From positions 1-64,000 of the forward strand of contig JAFVAY010000010.1 in the NCBI GenBank assembly GCA_017480325.1: 64,000 bases of DNA. Reading direction: 5' to 3'. Position 1 is the first letter of the stretch; each line of letters begins with the position of its first letter. The position numbers and the translations under genes are program-made. Under the pieces are notes generated by a model, which saw only the letters and a program-made list of their open reading frames with translations, was not told the DNA's origin and did no database searches. The stretch is from Clostridiales bacterium. GTDB lineage: Bacteria; Bacillota; Clostridia; Saccharofermentanales; Saccharofermentanaceae. Shown here in pieces: positions 25,635 through 34,027 of this stretch.

Positions 25635-25751
25635 AGTCCCTACAAACTAGGTTAAACCTCGTTTTGTAGGGACTATCTGTAGGGATTCGCACTACCTTAG
25701 TCCCTACAAACGCCTCTAAACCTCGATTTGTAGGGACTACCTGTAGGGACT
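25635..25751. repeat. tandem hairpin repeat, two units of about 53 bases
   Basis: Unit 1 is 25635-25687 and unit 2 is 25699-25751, a period of 64 bases. Each unit is AGTCCCTACAAAC, a short variable stretch, TAAACCTCG, T or A, TTTGTAGGGACT, A, then CTGTAGGGA with small changes. AGTCCCTACAAA and TTTGTAGGGACT form a 12-bp hairpin. It lies between the end of the CoA ligase operon and the start of the DUF5680 regulator. Not a CRISPR array: there are only two units and each unit is palindromic. Confidence 0.8.
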
Positions 25752-25784
25752 TTAAACATAACAACGAGCGAGAAAACTCGTCAA

Positions 25785-27020
25785 TCAATCGAACCTCTCG
25801 TCTATTACCCTCTTCGTCTTCTTCTCCGACCTGGGCAAAAGACCGATCTCAACCACCTTAACTATAGGAGTAAACCCGATCTTCGATTTAACCGCAGCGG
25901 CAATCCTCGAGCCAAGCTCTGCGAAGTCATATTCACCTGAGGTCTCCACGTATATCCTCATAGTGTCGCGGCCGTCAAGATGTGAGATACGTATCTGATA
26001 CTCAGAAGAAAGCTCCGGGAAGGTATGAAGAATCTCCTCTATCTGTGCTGGGAAAACATTGACTCCCTTTATCTTCATCATGTCGTCTGTTCTACCTGTG
26101 ATGACATCAATTCGAGGAAACTTAGAACTACATGAGCAAGGCTCGGGAATAATACGAGACAAATCATGGGTACGATAACGAATCAGAGGCGCACCTTCCT
26201 TAACAAGAGTGGTTATTACTATCTCACCCCACTCCCCGTCCGGCAGTGGCTTCAAGGTAACAGGGTCAATAATCTCGAGATAGATATAATCATCCCAGTA
26301 GTGCATATACTTTTCGCCGGGGCAGTTGATGCCGATACCGGGACCGTAGATCTCCGTCAGGCCATAGATATCGTAAAGCTCGATGCCGAGCTCATTAGCG
26401 ATCCTCTCGCGCATCTTATCGCCCCATCTCTCGGAGCCGATAACACCCTTCTTAAGATGAATCTTATCGCGAATTCCTCTCTTCTGAATCTCTTCAGCAA
26501 GAAGCAAAGCATATGAAGATGTAGCACAAAGAACAGTAGATTTCATATCCATCATGAACTGAAGCTGCTTATCCGTGTTACCGGGTCCCATAGGTATTAC
26601 CATAGCCCCCAGCTTCTCCGCACCGTTCTGGAAACCGATACCAGCAGTCCAGAGGCCGTAGCCGGGAGTGATCTGGATACGATCCTCATTAGTGATTCCC
26701 GCGAACTCATAGCAGCGCTTAAACTGCTCACCCCAGTCGTCAACATCCTTAGCTGTGTAAGGAATAATGACCGGAAGTCCGGTGGTTCCTGAAGATGAAT
26801 GAATACGCACGATCTCTTCCTCAGGAGCAGTCATAAGTCCCAGCGGATAGGCTTCTCTTAAATCATTCTTCTCAGAGAAGGGAAGCTTCTCGAATTCCTC
26901 TGCAGAACTTACACCCTTTATGCCAGCGGCCTCAAGCTTCTTTCCGTAGAAGCTTCCGGCTTTAACCAGCGCGTCAATGCGATTGTTTACCTGCTCCAAT
27001 TGTTTCTCACTGATCTTCAT
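25785..27020 (-). CDS. paaK: phenylacetate/arylacetate-CoA ligase
   Basis: A protein of 411 aa, typical of short clostridial PaaK. The AMP-binding motif SSSGTTGLPVIIPYT is followed by the ligase motif YDIYGLTEIYGPG, PLIRYRTHDLS and the C-terminal hinge GRTDDMMKIKGVNVFPAQIE. It makes arylacetyl-CoA from the arylacetate with ATP. GGAGG precedes the ATG, and the gene follows iorB copy 2 by 9 bases, so ligase and oxidoreductase act on one pathway. Working together they could assimilate arylacetates by reductive carboxylation, or the ligase could serve the reverse, degradative flow. The direction is not readable from sequence. Confidence 0.85.
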   Translation of the reverse strand: MKISEKQLEQVNNRIDALVKAGSFYGKKLEAAGIKGVSSAEEFEKLPFSEKNDLREAYPLGLMTAPEEEIVRIHSSSGTTGLPVIIPYTAKDVDDWGEQFKRCYEFAGITNEDRIQITPGYGLWTAGIGFQNGAEKLGAMVIPMGPGNTDKQLQFMMDMKSTVLCATSSYALLLAEEIQKRGIRDKIHLKKGVIGSERWGDKMRERIANELGIELYDIYGLTEIYGPGIGINCPGEKYMHYWDDYIYLEIIDPVTLKPLPDGEWGEIVITTLVKEGAPLIRYRTHDLSRIIPEPCSCSSKFPRIDVITGRTDDMMKIKGVNVFPAQIEEILHTFPELSSEYQIRISHLDGRDTMRIYVETSGEYDFAELGSRIAAAVKSKIGFTPIVKVVEIGLLPRSEKKTKRVIDERFD

Positions 27021-27029
27021 ATTTCCTCC

Positions 27030-27620
27030 TTAGATTTCAGCATACTCCAAAGCCTTGAAATTAAGCTCGTGGAACTGTGGTTTTACTTTCTTCACAAGTG
27101 CGTCTTTAATATCATCGATAGTAACAGCTCCCAGGTACCCGCCTCTGGCAGCGGCACCGAGAAGCACCATGTTCATTACCTTCGAGGACCCGAGGTCCTT
27201 CAGGGCTGAATCCGTATTAACAATTACCAGCTTTCCTATCAGATCGCCCTCCAATGACTTAAGATAATCCGTCATCCTCTTCCCTTCGTAGTCAGAGCCC
27301 TTCAAAGCAGCAGTTACAGGCATCATGGCCCGGTCTGAGGTAATCACGGTTCCGCCTTTTTTAAGATAAGTCAGGGCACGCACCGTCTCCGCCGGCTCGA
27401 AGCCTATTATCAAATCCGCGCATCCATTCAAGATAAGCGGCGTAAAGCTCTCACCTATCCTAAGATAGCTCATAACGCTTCCACCCCTCTGAGCCATGCC
27501 GATGGTCTCGGCGGATCTAACCTCCAGCCCACGAGACATAGAAGCCGCAGCGGTTAACTTGGACGCCAGAACGGTTCCCTGACCACCTACGCCGCACAGA
27601 ATGATGTTTGTTACACTCAT
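27030..27620 (-). CDS. iorB: indolepyruvate:ferredoxin oxidoreductase, beta subunit (copy 2)
   Basis: A protein of 196 aa from the ATG at 27620, which overlaps the iorA stop as ATGA; a longer frame upstream lies within iorA. VTNIILCGVGGQGTVLASKL and RSAETIGMAQRGGSVMSYLR are the family motifs. It completes the heterodimer with the alpha subunit at 27617-29425. It differs clearly in sequence from copy 1 at 2001-2606, so the copies are not a recent duplication. Confidence 0.92.
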   Translation of the reverse strand: MSVTNIILCGVGGQGTVLASKLTAAASMSRGLEVRSAETIGMAQRGGSVMSYLRIGESFTPLILNGCADLIIGFEPAETVRALTYLKKGGTVITSDRAMMPVTAALKGSDYEGKRMTDYLKSLEGDLIGKLVIVNTDSALKDLGSSKVMNMVLLGAAARGGYLGAVTIDDIKDALVKKVKPQFHELNFKALEYAEI

Positions 27621-29425
27621 TCTCTCACCGCCTTTCCAAGGGCTCCTACAGGGCAGATCTGAGCACACAGACCGCATCCGTTACACAAAGCCTCGTCTAT
27701 CGCGACCTTACCCTCTCTTATAACCACACCAGGGCAGCCGATCTCGCGGATACATTTACGACAATCGATGCACTTGTTGGCATCCACCTCATAAGGTGTC
27801 TCAGGCTTAAACAGCACAGCACAAGGCGCCTCGAAAATAATCGCTTTCACCCCGGGCTTTGCCGCAACACTCTTTATAACTTCGACCGCGGCATCAAGCT
27901 CGAAGGGATTCTGTCTTACAACCGTCTCTAATCCGATCCCACGCAAGATGCTTTCTATGTCTATCTTATCCGTGAATTCGCCCATCATGGTCTTTCCCGT
28001 TCCGGGGTGAGGCTGATGGCCGGTCATAGCAGTAGTCGAATTATCAAGAACGATCAGTGTCATATCCGCCTGATTATAGACAGCGTTTACGACACCGGTT
28101 ATAGCCGAAGCGAAGAAGGTCGAATCCCCCACGAAGGCAAAGCACTTAGTATCCGGCTTGACTCTTCCGACTCCCTGGGCGATACCAAGGCCAGCGCCCA
28201 TACAAAGGCAGGTATCCACCATGTCGAGCGGCATCGCATTACCTAAGGTGTAGCACCCGATATCTCCCGCGAAGATGGTCTCCTGACCCTTCATTGCCCG
28301 CTTTACCGCATAGAATGACGCGCGGTGAGGGCAACCTGCACACAATACGGGAGGACGCACCGGAAGCTCGGGAGTCTCTATAGAAGGTAACGCCTCCGTT
28401 TTCCATCCCATAAACACAGATACATATTCCTGCACCTTCAAAGGCATATTCTCACCCGAGAACTGAACTGATCCAGTGAGCTTGCCGGAGATCTTAACGT
28501 TCAGATTATATTTACCGCACACATAAAGAAGATGCCTCTCTATGTAGGGATCAAGCTCCTCGATAACTAGGACCTCATCGACACCTTGAAGAAACTTCAG
28601 CGCGAGCTTCTCAGGAAACGGAAAGGGCGTGCTTATCTTAAGAAGCGAAGGCTTCTCCCCTTCTTTATTCGCGAGCAGATCCTTTACATTCGCATAAGAA
28701 ATGCCCTGAGATGCGATACCTTTACGAACAGTACCGGGAATAATGGAATTACGCGCATAATCAGAAAGCTCGTCACCCAGAGCCAGGTTACGCTTCTCTA
28801 TCTTCGCGTGATTGGCAAAAGACAGCCTCGGAAAAATAACCCAACGCGATGAATCCTTAACAAACCCGGAAGGCCTGTGATCAACATACTCAGCATAGTC
28901 ACGAATATCGATGGATTGGTACGAGTGGCACACACGAGTCGTGGGCCTCATGAACACGGGTGTTTTATACTTCTCCGACAGCTCAAACGCCTCGAAAACC
29001 ATTTCATATGCTTCTTTGGCATCAGAAGGATCGAAGCACGGTACCTTGGAATACTCTGCAAAGGTTCTGGTATCCTGCTCAGTCTGAGACGAGATCGGTC
29101 CCGGATCATCCGCTACAAGGATCACCATTCCTCCCTCTACCCCGACATACTCGAGGCTCATAAGGGGGTCTGATGCGACATTAAGACCAACCTGTTTCAT
29201 AGTAACGAGAGTTCTCGCTCCAGAATATGAAGCACCGGCAGCAACCTCCATGGCGGCCTTCTCGTTGACAGACCACTCCACATAAATGCTGCCGTCATTC
29301 TCTTTCGCTATTGTCTCCAAGACCTCGGTCGATGGTGTCCCCGGATAACCTGCCACCACATTAACTCCGGCCGCCACTGCAGCCTTCCCGATGGCCTCAT
29401 TTCCCATTAGAAATTCTTTATGCAT
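27617..29425 (-). CDS. iorA: indolepyruvate:ferredoxin oxidoreductase, alpha subunit (copy 2)
   Basis: A protein of 602 aa. MGNEAIGKAAVAAGVNVVAGY and PGTPSTE open the pyrimidine domain; CAGCPHRASFY, GDIGCYTLGNAMPLDMVD and GDSTFFASAITGVVNAVY bind TPP. Two 4Fe-4S motifs end the protein: CIDCRKCIREIGC and CNGCGLCAQIC. The first gene of the iorA-iorB-paaK operon, it is preceded by GAGG and by the promoter at 29448-29477. Its neighbours suggest arylacetate or aromatic amino acid metabolism rather than general use. Confidence 0.93.
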   Translation of the reverse strand: MHKEFLMGNEAIGKAAVAAGVNVVAGYPGTPSTEVLETIAKENDGSIYVEWSVNEKAAMEVAAGASYSGARTLVTMKQVGLNVASDPLMSLEYVGVEGGMVILVADDPGPISSQTEQDTRTFAEYSKVPCFDPSDAKEAYEMVFEAFELSEKYKTPVFMRPTTRVCHSYQSIDIRDYAEYVDHRPSGFVKDSSRWVIFPRLSFANHAKIEKRNLALGDELSDYARNSIIPGTVRKGIASQGISYANVKDLLANKEGEKPSLLKISTPFPFPEKLALKFLQGVDEVLVIEELDPYIERHLLYVCGKYNLNVKISGKLTGSVQFSGENMPLKVQEYVSVFMGWKTEALPSIETPELPVRPPVLCAGCPHRASFYAVKRAMKGQETIFAGDIGCYTLGNAMPLDMVDTCLCMGAGLGIAQGVGRVKPDTKCFAFVGDSTFFASAITGVVNAVYNQADMTLIVLDNSTTAMTGHQPHPGTGKTMMGEFTDKIDIESILRGIGLETVVRQNPFELDAAVEVIKSVAAKPGVKAIIFEAPCAVLFKPETPYEVDANKCIDCRKCIREIGCPGVVIREGKVAIDEALCNGCGLCAQICPVGALGKAVRE

Positions 29426-29447
29426 GCCTTTCCTCGCTCAGAGAGTA

Positions 29448-29477
29448 ATTATAAGTCATTTAACCCTTGTTTAACAA
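29448..29477 (-). promoter_or_regulatory. promoter of iorA-iorB-paaK
   Basis: TTGTTA (29477-29472) and TATAAT (29453-29448) are 18 bases apart on the minus strand, about 22 bases before the ATG of iorA copy 2. Confidence 0.55.
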
Positions 29478-29495
29478 CAGGACGATATATGAGTG

Positions 29496-31052
29496 TTAAT
29501 TCAGTTTACTAAGCTGATATACGTAAACATAATTAGTCCCGTATCCAACTTCGTTATCATAAGACAATTGATAATCACCTATCTTTTCAATATTAAAACT
29601 CTCTGGATTGTCAAAGTAGTATTCACAATAATCATATATGCTTATATCAATAGAATCAAAATCAACAGAGGTAAATATGAAACATCTATCTGTATAATCC
29701 CAAATCTCATCCGCGTGATGCAGCGAACGACGATCAACATCAAAAACATCATAATTATTAAGGACTGTAAAAGTATCGTCAGTAACATAATGATGAGCGT
29801 CCGGAAAGTAATAGGCGGATAACCCAAAAGCGTTCTCATGAAAGTGAATAAATGAGATATCTCCTTCGGACGCAAGCTGAAGATCAGCAAGCATATCGTC
29901 TCTTTTGCAAGCATAATTATATGATATCTGAGAAATCGTATTTAATATAAATGTTATTGATACGAGACCTGAAATTATAATTACGGCAAATTTATTATTT
30001 TTACATAAAGTCACAAAACCGGATACTATTATTATTCCTCCTCCAGATAGAACGTAATAATATCTGTCGGCAAAAATTGATACGACTGATCGGGTAATTA
30101 AATAAAACAACATTATGGTCAACGCTATTACAATAGTCAACAATATCACCTTTTGTAAATTGGGGAATTCATCTTTAATATCAGATGAATTATTCTTGTT
30201 GTACTTGAATAAAACTATGAGTACACATATAAAAGGTAGAATTATAATTGCTAATCTCGTAAACGAGCTGATTACCAATATGGGATAGTTATGTGTCATA
30301 CCAATAAATACAATATAAAACGCATTAATTAACGAACTCTTACCTACCCAAAAATGATCAGATGCAGCGCCGGCTTGTCTTAAGAGAACCATGAGCCAAG
30401 GAATGTATAAAACAGAGACTATAATCCCACTGATTAGAAATTTAATTGCAGCACGCCGTTTAACAATAATCGAAGCAACTATCAAAGTCAGATATGTACA
30501 AAAAGCAGCTATAAGCGAGACATTATGTGTATACATACACATAAGAGAAAGAAGCGTAAAAAAACAATAGTCTTTTATACCATCTCCAAAGAATGCCAAT
30601 AATGCGTATATAAACAAACCGGTAGTAAGAACATATGCCAGAACGGAAGGTCTGATCGTAAAGCCAAAATAGAAATTATACGAAGATGTAAGAAACAAAA
30701 AGGCTGCCATAACAGCACAACCTTGCCCCATCAGTCTCCTGAGAGGGAAAAATAAAAAATAAAATAGGATCGAAAACAAGAATGAAGACAGAAGTCTGAG
30801 AGACAACAAGTCACATCCAAATACAACAGAAAAAAGCTTTAATAAAACAGAATATAGAGGGGGACTATAATCCTGAAGAACCAGGCCCAACATTTCTTTC
30901 CACGAATGCAAATTAAGATAGTATTGATACGAGTTGTCATATGTGACACAATCAATCCTGCATACAAGAAAACTCCATATAAACATAACTCCGGTAAAAT
31001 GCCCCCAGAGAAGAATATATATATATTCTTTGTTCTTGCGTTTTTCAATCAT
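29496..31052 (-). CDS. GT-C type membrane glycosyltransferase, AT-rich
   Basis: A protein of 518 aa with about ten membrane helices and a short soluble C-terminal domain. VTYDNSYQYYLNLHSW (D39 a possible catalytic acid) and DYSPPLYSVLLKLF (61-74) match the PMT/GT39-like group that uses polyprenyl-phosphate sugars. The sequence is much more AT-rich than its neighbours. No ribosome binding site is seen; TAATAT lies 6 bases before the ATG. It is next to another polytopic protein and could be part of an imported surface-polysaccharide region, but no other polysaccharide genes are present. Function beyond the family is unknown. Confidence 0.7.
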   Translation of the reverse strand: MIEKRKNKEYIYILLWGHFTGVMFIWSFLVCRIDCVTYDNSYQYYLNLHSWKEMLGLVLQDYSPPLYSVLLKLFSVVFGCDLLSLRLLSSFLFSILFYFLFFPLRRLMGQGCAVMAAFLFLTSSYNFYFGFTIRPSVLAYVLTTGLFIYALLAFFGDGIKDYCFFTLLSLMCMYTHNVSLIAAFCTYLTLIVASIIVKRRAAIKFLISGIIVSVLYIPWLMVLLRQAGAASDHFWVGKSSLINAFYIVFIGMTHNYPILVISSFTRLAIIILPFICVLIVLFKYNKNNSSDIKDEFPNLQKVILLTIVIALTIMLFYLITRSVVSIFADRYYYVLSGGGIIIVSGFVTLCKNNKFAVIIISGLVSITFILNTISQISYNYACKRDDMLADLQLASEGDISFIHFHENAFGLSAYYFPDAHHYVTDDTFTVLNNYDVFDVDRRSLHHADEIWDYTDRCFIFTSVDFDSIDISIYDYCEYYFDNPESFNIEKIGDYQLSYDNEVGYGTNYVYVYQLSKLN

Positions 31053-31058
31053 TTCTCG

Positions 31059-31064
31059 ATATTA
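31059..31064 (-). promoter_or_regulatory. candidate -10 of a leaderless promoter (GT-C gene)
   Basis: TAATAT on the minus strand ends 6 bases before the ATG at 31052; no ribosome binding site follows. It overlaps the interval after the stop of the upstream gene. The region is AT-rich, so this match is weaker evidence than the others. Confidence 0.35.
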
Positions 31065-31075
31065 ATTTAGACTCA

Positions 31076-32785
31076 TCACAACGAATAAACAACAACAACA
31101 TGATCATAGTCTACATTATTTGTATTATTATATTGGGCTGTATCTACTATAATATGATTTACATTACAACTCCTAAAGAAAGTCATTTCTATATTAGTCA
31201 AACAAAAGTCCGGCAATTTATATCCGTCCCATATACTCTGATCCCAAATTACCAGATAACTATCTTCTGTATAAATCTTCCCTTCCTCAGCAACACTATT
31301 TAACGCCACCCATGGATAATCAAGCCATCTGTCATAAGGAGAGTAGTAAATACCTCCCAAAATAAAATCATAATTTGATATGGACAGCATAGATAATAAA
31401 ACATAGCTAATAATAAGTGGATATACTACTATTGAGGTTTGTTTTGCCAATATCCTCAACAAACTAAAACTGAAAATCCCTAGCATCAAAACTGCAACTG
31501 TACCCATGTATCTATAATATGAAGCAAGATGATAAGCTTCAAAATGTGTCATTGAGAAAATATACGTTAAAATTAAAAATACAACATAAACCCAATAAAA
31601 GATAAAAGATATAACGAGCACTTTAAATACTCCACTTCTATGATTATCTTTTTCACTTTTATTAATTTTTTCAAATAGTGCAATTAACAATAACCCAAAG
31701 AATGACAGCCAAATCAATTTTACTTGATTATTCCCAACAAATGTACCGAAGAACGAAGCCGATTGTTTAATGGTTTTTACGGCAATATAATTCTTAAATG
31801 TATCTGTTTTATACTTTTGAATCGTCATTAAACGATCTATTGATACTGCGTGAGCACTGGAATCAACATTCTTCAACACAAGACTGTTTCTAACCCTATA
31901 TAGCAAAGACAATCCGATTGGTGTTAATAAAAGCGCAACTGTCTTGAGTATAGTTTTACTTGTATGAACTGTAAAAAAGTATATAACACAAACAAACAAT
32001 GAGAATAACAAACCGGAAAACTTAATGGTAACAAGGAAAGTCAATAAAAACATTAATAAGAAATATGATTTCTTATGCTTATTATTAAGAACAAACACCA
32101 CACAACCGAGCGCTACAAAGCCCAAAACGCCATCAACAATCAACGCAAAATTACTTACAGTAGCCGAGGATAATATAAGATATGAAGCAACAATATACAA
32201 CCAACATAATATCTTTTTCCCAGAAGATGATTTCTCCGGTATTACACAGAAAAACATACAAACAGAAGAAATAATAATAGCAGACTGAGCTGTAAAACAA
32301 TTGGCAATACTAAAGCCAAACGACTTCGTAATAATATATATCCATACTGCTGTTCCCGGAGGATATGTAGTATATTGTATTTCTTGCGTTAAAGGGAACG
32401 AATTATCATAATACAAAACCTTACATAATCTGTACCAATGACTGAAATCATCTGGATTAGATACACCAACATCCCGCGTAACAAATCTGACCCATATGCA
32501 ACCTATTATCAGAAAAATAATAGCAGGATCAAGGAAGAGACCTCCCAGCTTCATTCGACTTGTTTTTTCAGTTTTACATATAGCTACCGGAAGCAATATC
32601 AATCCTGCAGTCAGCAAAACATAATAGCCCAACGCAAGCATCCCAATTAATCCCAGAATATAAACAAACACTACAGAACACGCAATAAACAAGAGAGGAA
32701 ACTCGGCGGCCTTCCCTCCTATGATCTTCCTGTAGAAGATAAAATATCCCATTATAGAAACAATAAATAAAACCGTAAATACCAT
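31076..32785 (-). CDS. polytopic membrane protein, AT-rich, unknown
   Basis: A protein of 569 aa from the ATG at 32785; a GTG at 32803 is also possible, but it sits inside a hairpin, and neither start has a clear ribosome binding site. About twelve hydrophobic segments are present. QYTTYPPGTAVWIYIITKSF, in the N-terminal third, resembles a conserved loop of polyprenyl-linked glycosyltransferases or polysaccharide polymerases. Codon use is strongly AT-rich, like the gene downstream. It ends 23 bases before the start of the GT-C gene. I do not recognise a specific family. Confidence 0.6.
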   Translation of the reverse strand: MVFTVLFIVSIMGYFIFYRKIIGGKAAEFPLLFIACSVVFVYILGLIGMLALGYYVLLTAGLILLPVAICKTEKTSRMKLGGLFLDPAIIFLIIGCIWVRFVTRDVGVSNPDDFSHWYRLCKVLYYDNSFPLTQEIQYTTYPPGTAVWIYIITKSFGFSIANCFTAQSAIIISSVCMFFCVIPEKSSSGKKILCWLYIVASYLILSSATVSNFALIVDGVLGFVALGCVVFVLNNKHKKSYFLLMFLLTFLVTIKFSGLLFSLFVCVIYFFTVHTSKTILKTVALLLTPIGLSLLYRVRNSLVLKNVDSSAHAVSIDRLMTIQKYKTDTFKNYIAVKTIKQSASFFGTFVGNNQVKLIWLSFFGLLLIALFEKINKSEKDNHRSGVFKVLVISFIFYWVYVVFLILTYIFSMTHFEAYHLASYYRYMGTVAVLMLGIFSFSLLRILAKQTSIVVYPLIISYVLLSMLSISNYDFILGGIYYSPYDRWLDYPWVALNSVAEEGKIYTEDSYLVIWDQSIWDGYKLPDFCLTNIEMTFFRSCNVNHIIVDTAQYNNTNNVDYDHVVVVYSL

Positions 32786-32795
32786 AATGATAAAT

Positions 32796-32826
32796 AACAA
32801 CACGACGCCGATAACGCCGTGTTGTT
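32796..32826 (-). terminator. hairpin between zinc-ribbon gene and AT-rich pair
   Basis: AACAACACG and CGTGTTGTT are perfect arms with further pairing inside. On the minus strand the tail is ATTTATC, a poor T-run. It lies 24 bases past the stop of the zinc-ribbon gene and may end that transcript. Confidence 0.5.
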
Positions 32827-32849
32827 ACCTGTTAAGCTTTATTCGTCCG

Positions 32850-33944
32850 TCACGAGAACAGATTGTACAGCAGGATCAGTACCGCGATAGTGATAACGAT
32901 CGCAATGATCACTCTGAGTACGGATACAGGCGACTTGCCGGCGATCCTTCCGGTCTGTCCGTTAACCACGAAGTTATAAATCTGCCCGTTGAACTTGAAG
33001 TTCGATATCCAGATAGGAGCCAGCAGATACTTGAACGTAATATTGTCATAGGATGTCGACACCTTCACGTTGCTGACACGATCCGCATTATATCTTGATC
33101 TGACTCTCTCGCTGATATGGCTCTCGAGACGTCTCTTAATTGACACCTGAGCCTGGGACCAGCCGTCATCAAGGCCCAGCGAATATCGCTCAGCCGCGAA
33201 GCCTGCGATGAACTGAGGATCGTAATCACGAAGCTTCTCAAAATTAAACGAGGAGACAGCCTTTATGTTACTGTCCTTAGTCTTGGTGCTGGCATAAACA
33301 ACTTCGTCATCAATAAACTCATCGTAAATACCGGAGCAGTTATACCATCTGGTCTTAGTATTGCCGTCCTTATCCTTGTAATCCTTGCCGTACCTCGCAG
33401 AATACGCAGACGTCGTCTGGGCATCGAAGGTCCAGTAAGGAAGATAAATTCCCTGGAACTCCTTCGCCTCGCAGCTCTTCTTCGCCTTCGACGGGGCGAA
33501 AAGCTTATGCTTCAACCACTTCTTAAACAGCTCCGCCGCCTTCTCGCGAGTTATCTCGAAGGGAACCACTCCGCCCGGAGCCATAACATCCTCGTCATCA
33601 TCGACCGGCATAACGCTTGTCGATCCGCAGAAGGGACAGGTGTCTGCCGTCTGTGTCATGTCATACATGGCAGAGCCGCCGCAATTCTTACAGATAATGT
33701 TTTTCTTCTGGTCTCCCCAATCCTTACTGGTTCGAAGCTTGGCTGACTTGAAGTCGATCTCCTGAGTCGCAGTTCCCGCCTCATCAGGCTTGGGAAGCTC
33801 CTTGTGATATCCGCAGTATTCGCATGTCATCGACAAGGTTGCAGGGTCATAGGTAACCGTTGCACCGCAGTTCGGACATTTCTTATCGGTAACGTCCTCG
33901 GTATTACTCTGTAGTACTTCATTTACATTCTCGTTCTCTGCCAT
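32850..33944 (-). CDS. TFIIB-type zinc-ribbon membrane protein (paralogue 2)
   Basis: A protein of 364 aa with AGGAGAGG as ribosome binding site. Zinc ribbons are CPNCGATVTYDPATLSMTC and CEYC, then CKNCGGSAMYDMTQTADTC and CPFC. The middle domain has GVVPFEITREKAAELFKKWL, FQGIYLPYWTFDAQTTSAYS and a C-terminal IWISNFKFNGQIYNFVVNGQ followed by TGRIAGKSPVS. One membrane helix ends the protein. The same order, with VVNGQTG, occurs at 21576-22733. The role is unknown; the ribbon plus a membrane anchor suggests a membrane-associated assembly or quality-control protein, but this is only an idea. Confidence 0.75.
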   Translation of the reverse strand: MAENENVNEVLQSNTEDVTDKKCPNCGATVTYDPATLSMTCEYCGYHKELPKPDEAGTATQEIDFKSAKLRTSKDWGDQKKNIICKNCGGSAMYDMTQTADTCPFCGSTSVMPVDDDEDVMAPGGVVPFEITREKAAELFKKWLKHKLFAPSKAKKSCEAKEFQGIYLPYWTFDAQTTSAYSARYGKDYKDKDGNTKTRWYNCSGIYDEFIDDEVVYASTKTKDSNIKAVSSFNFEKLRDYDPQFIAGFAAERYSLGLDDGWSQAQVSIKRRLESHISERVRSRYNADRVSNVKVSTSYDNITFKYLLAPIWISNFKFNGQIYNFVVNGQTGRIAGKSPVSVLRVIIAIVITIAVLILLYNLFS

Positions 33945-34027
33945 GGTCCCTCTCCTTACATAATCATTAGCAAAATTATAGCATAATAAAAGAATTATGA
34001 TGAATAGGACTAAAGTACTATTTCTTA

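Noticed and set aside
25635..25751. CRISPR array
   Set aside because: Only two units, each palindromic, with a short interval between them and no cas genes.
29493..29822. Plus-strand frame of 109 codons in the AT-rich region
   Set aside because: It is antisense to the GT-C gene, shows only low-complexity isoleucine-rich sequence, and has no ribosome binding site.
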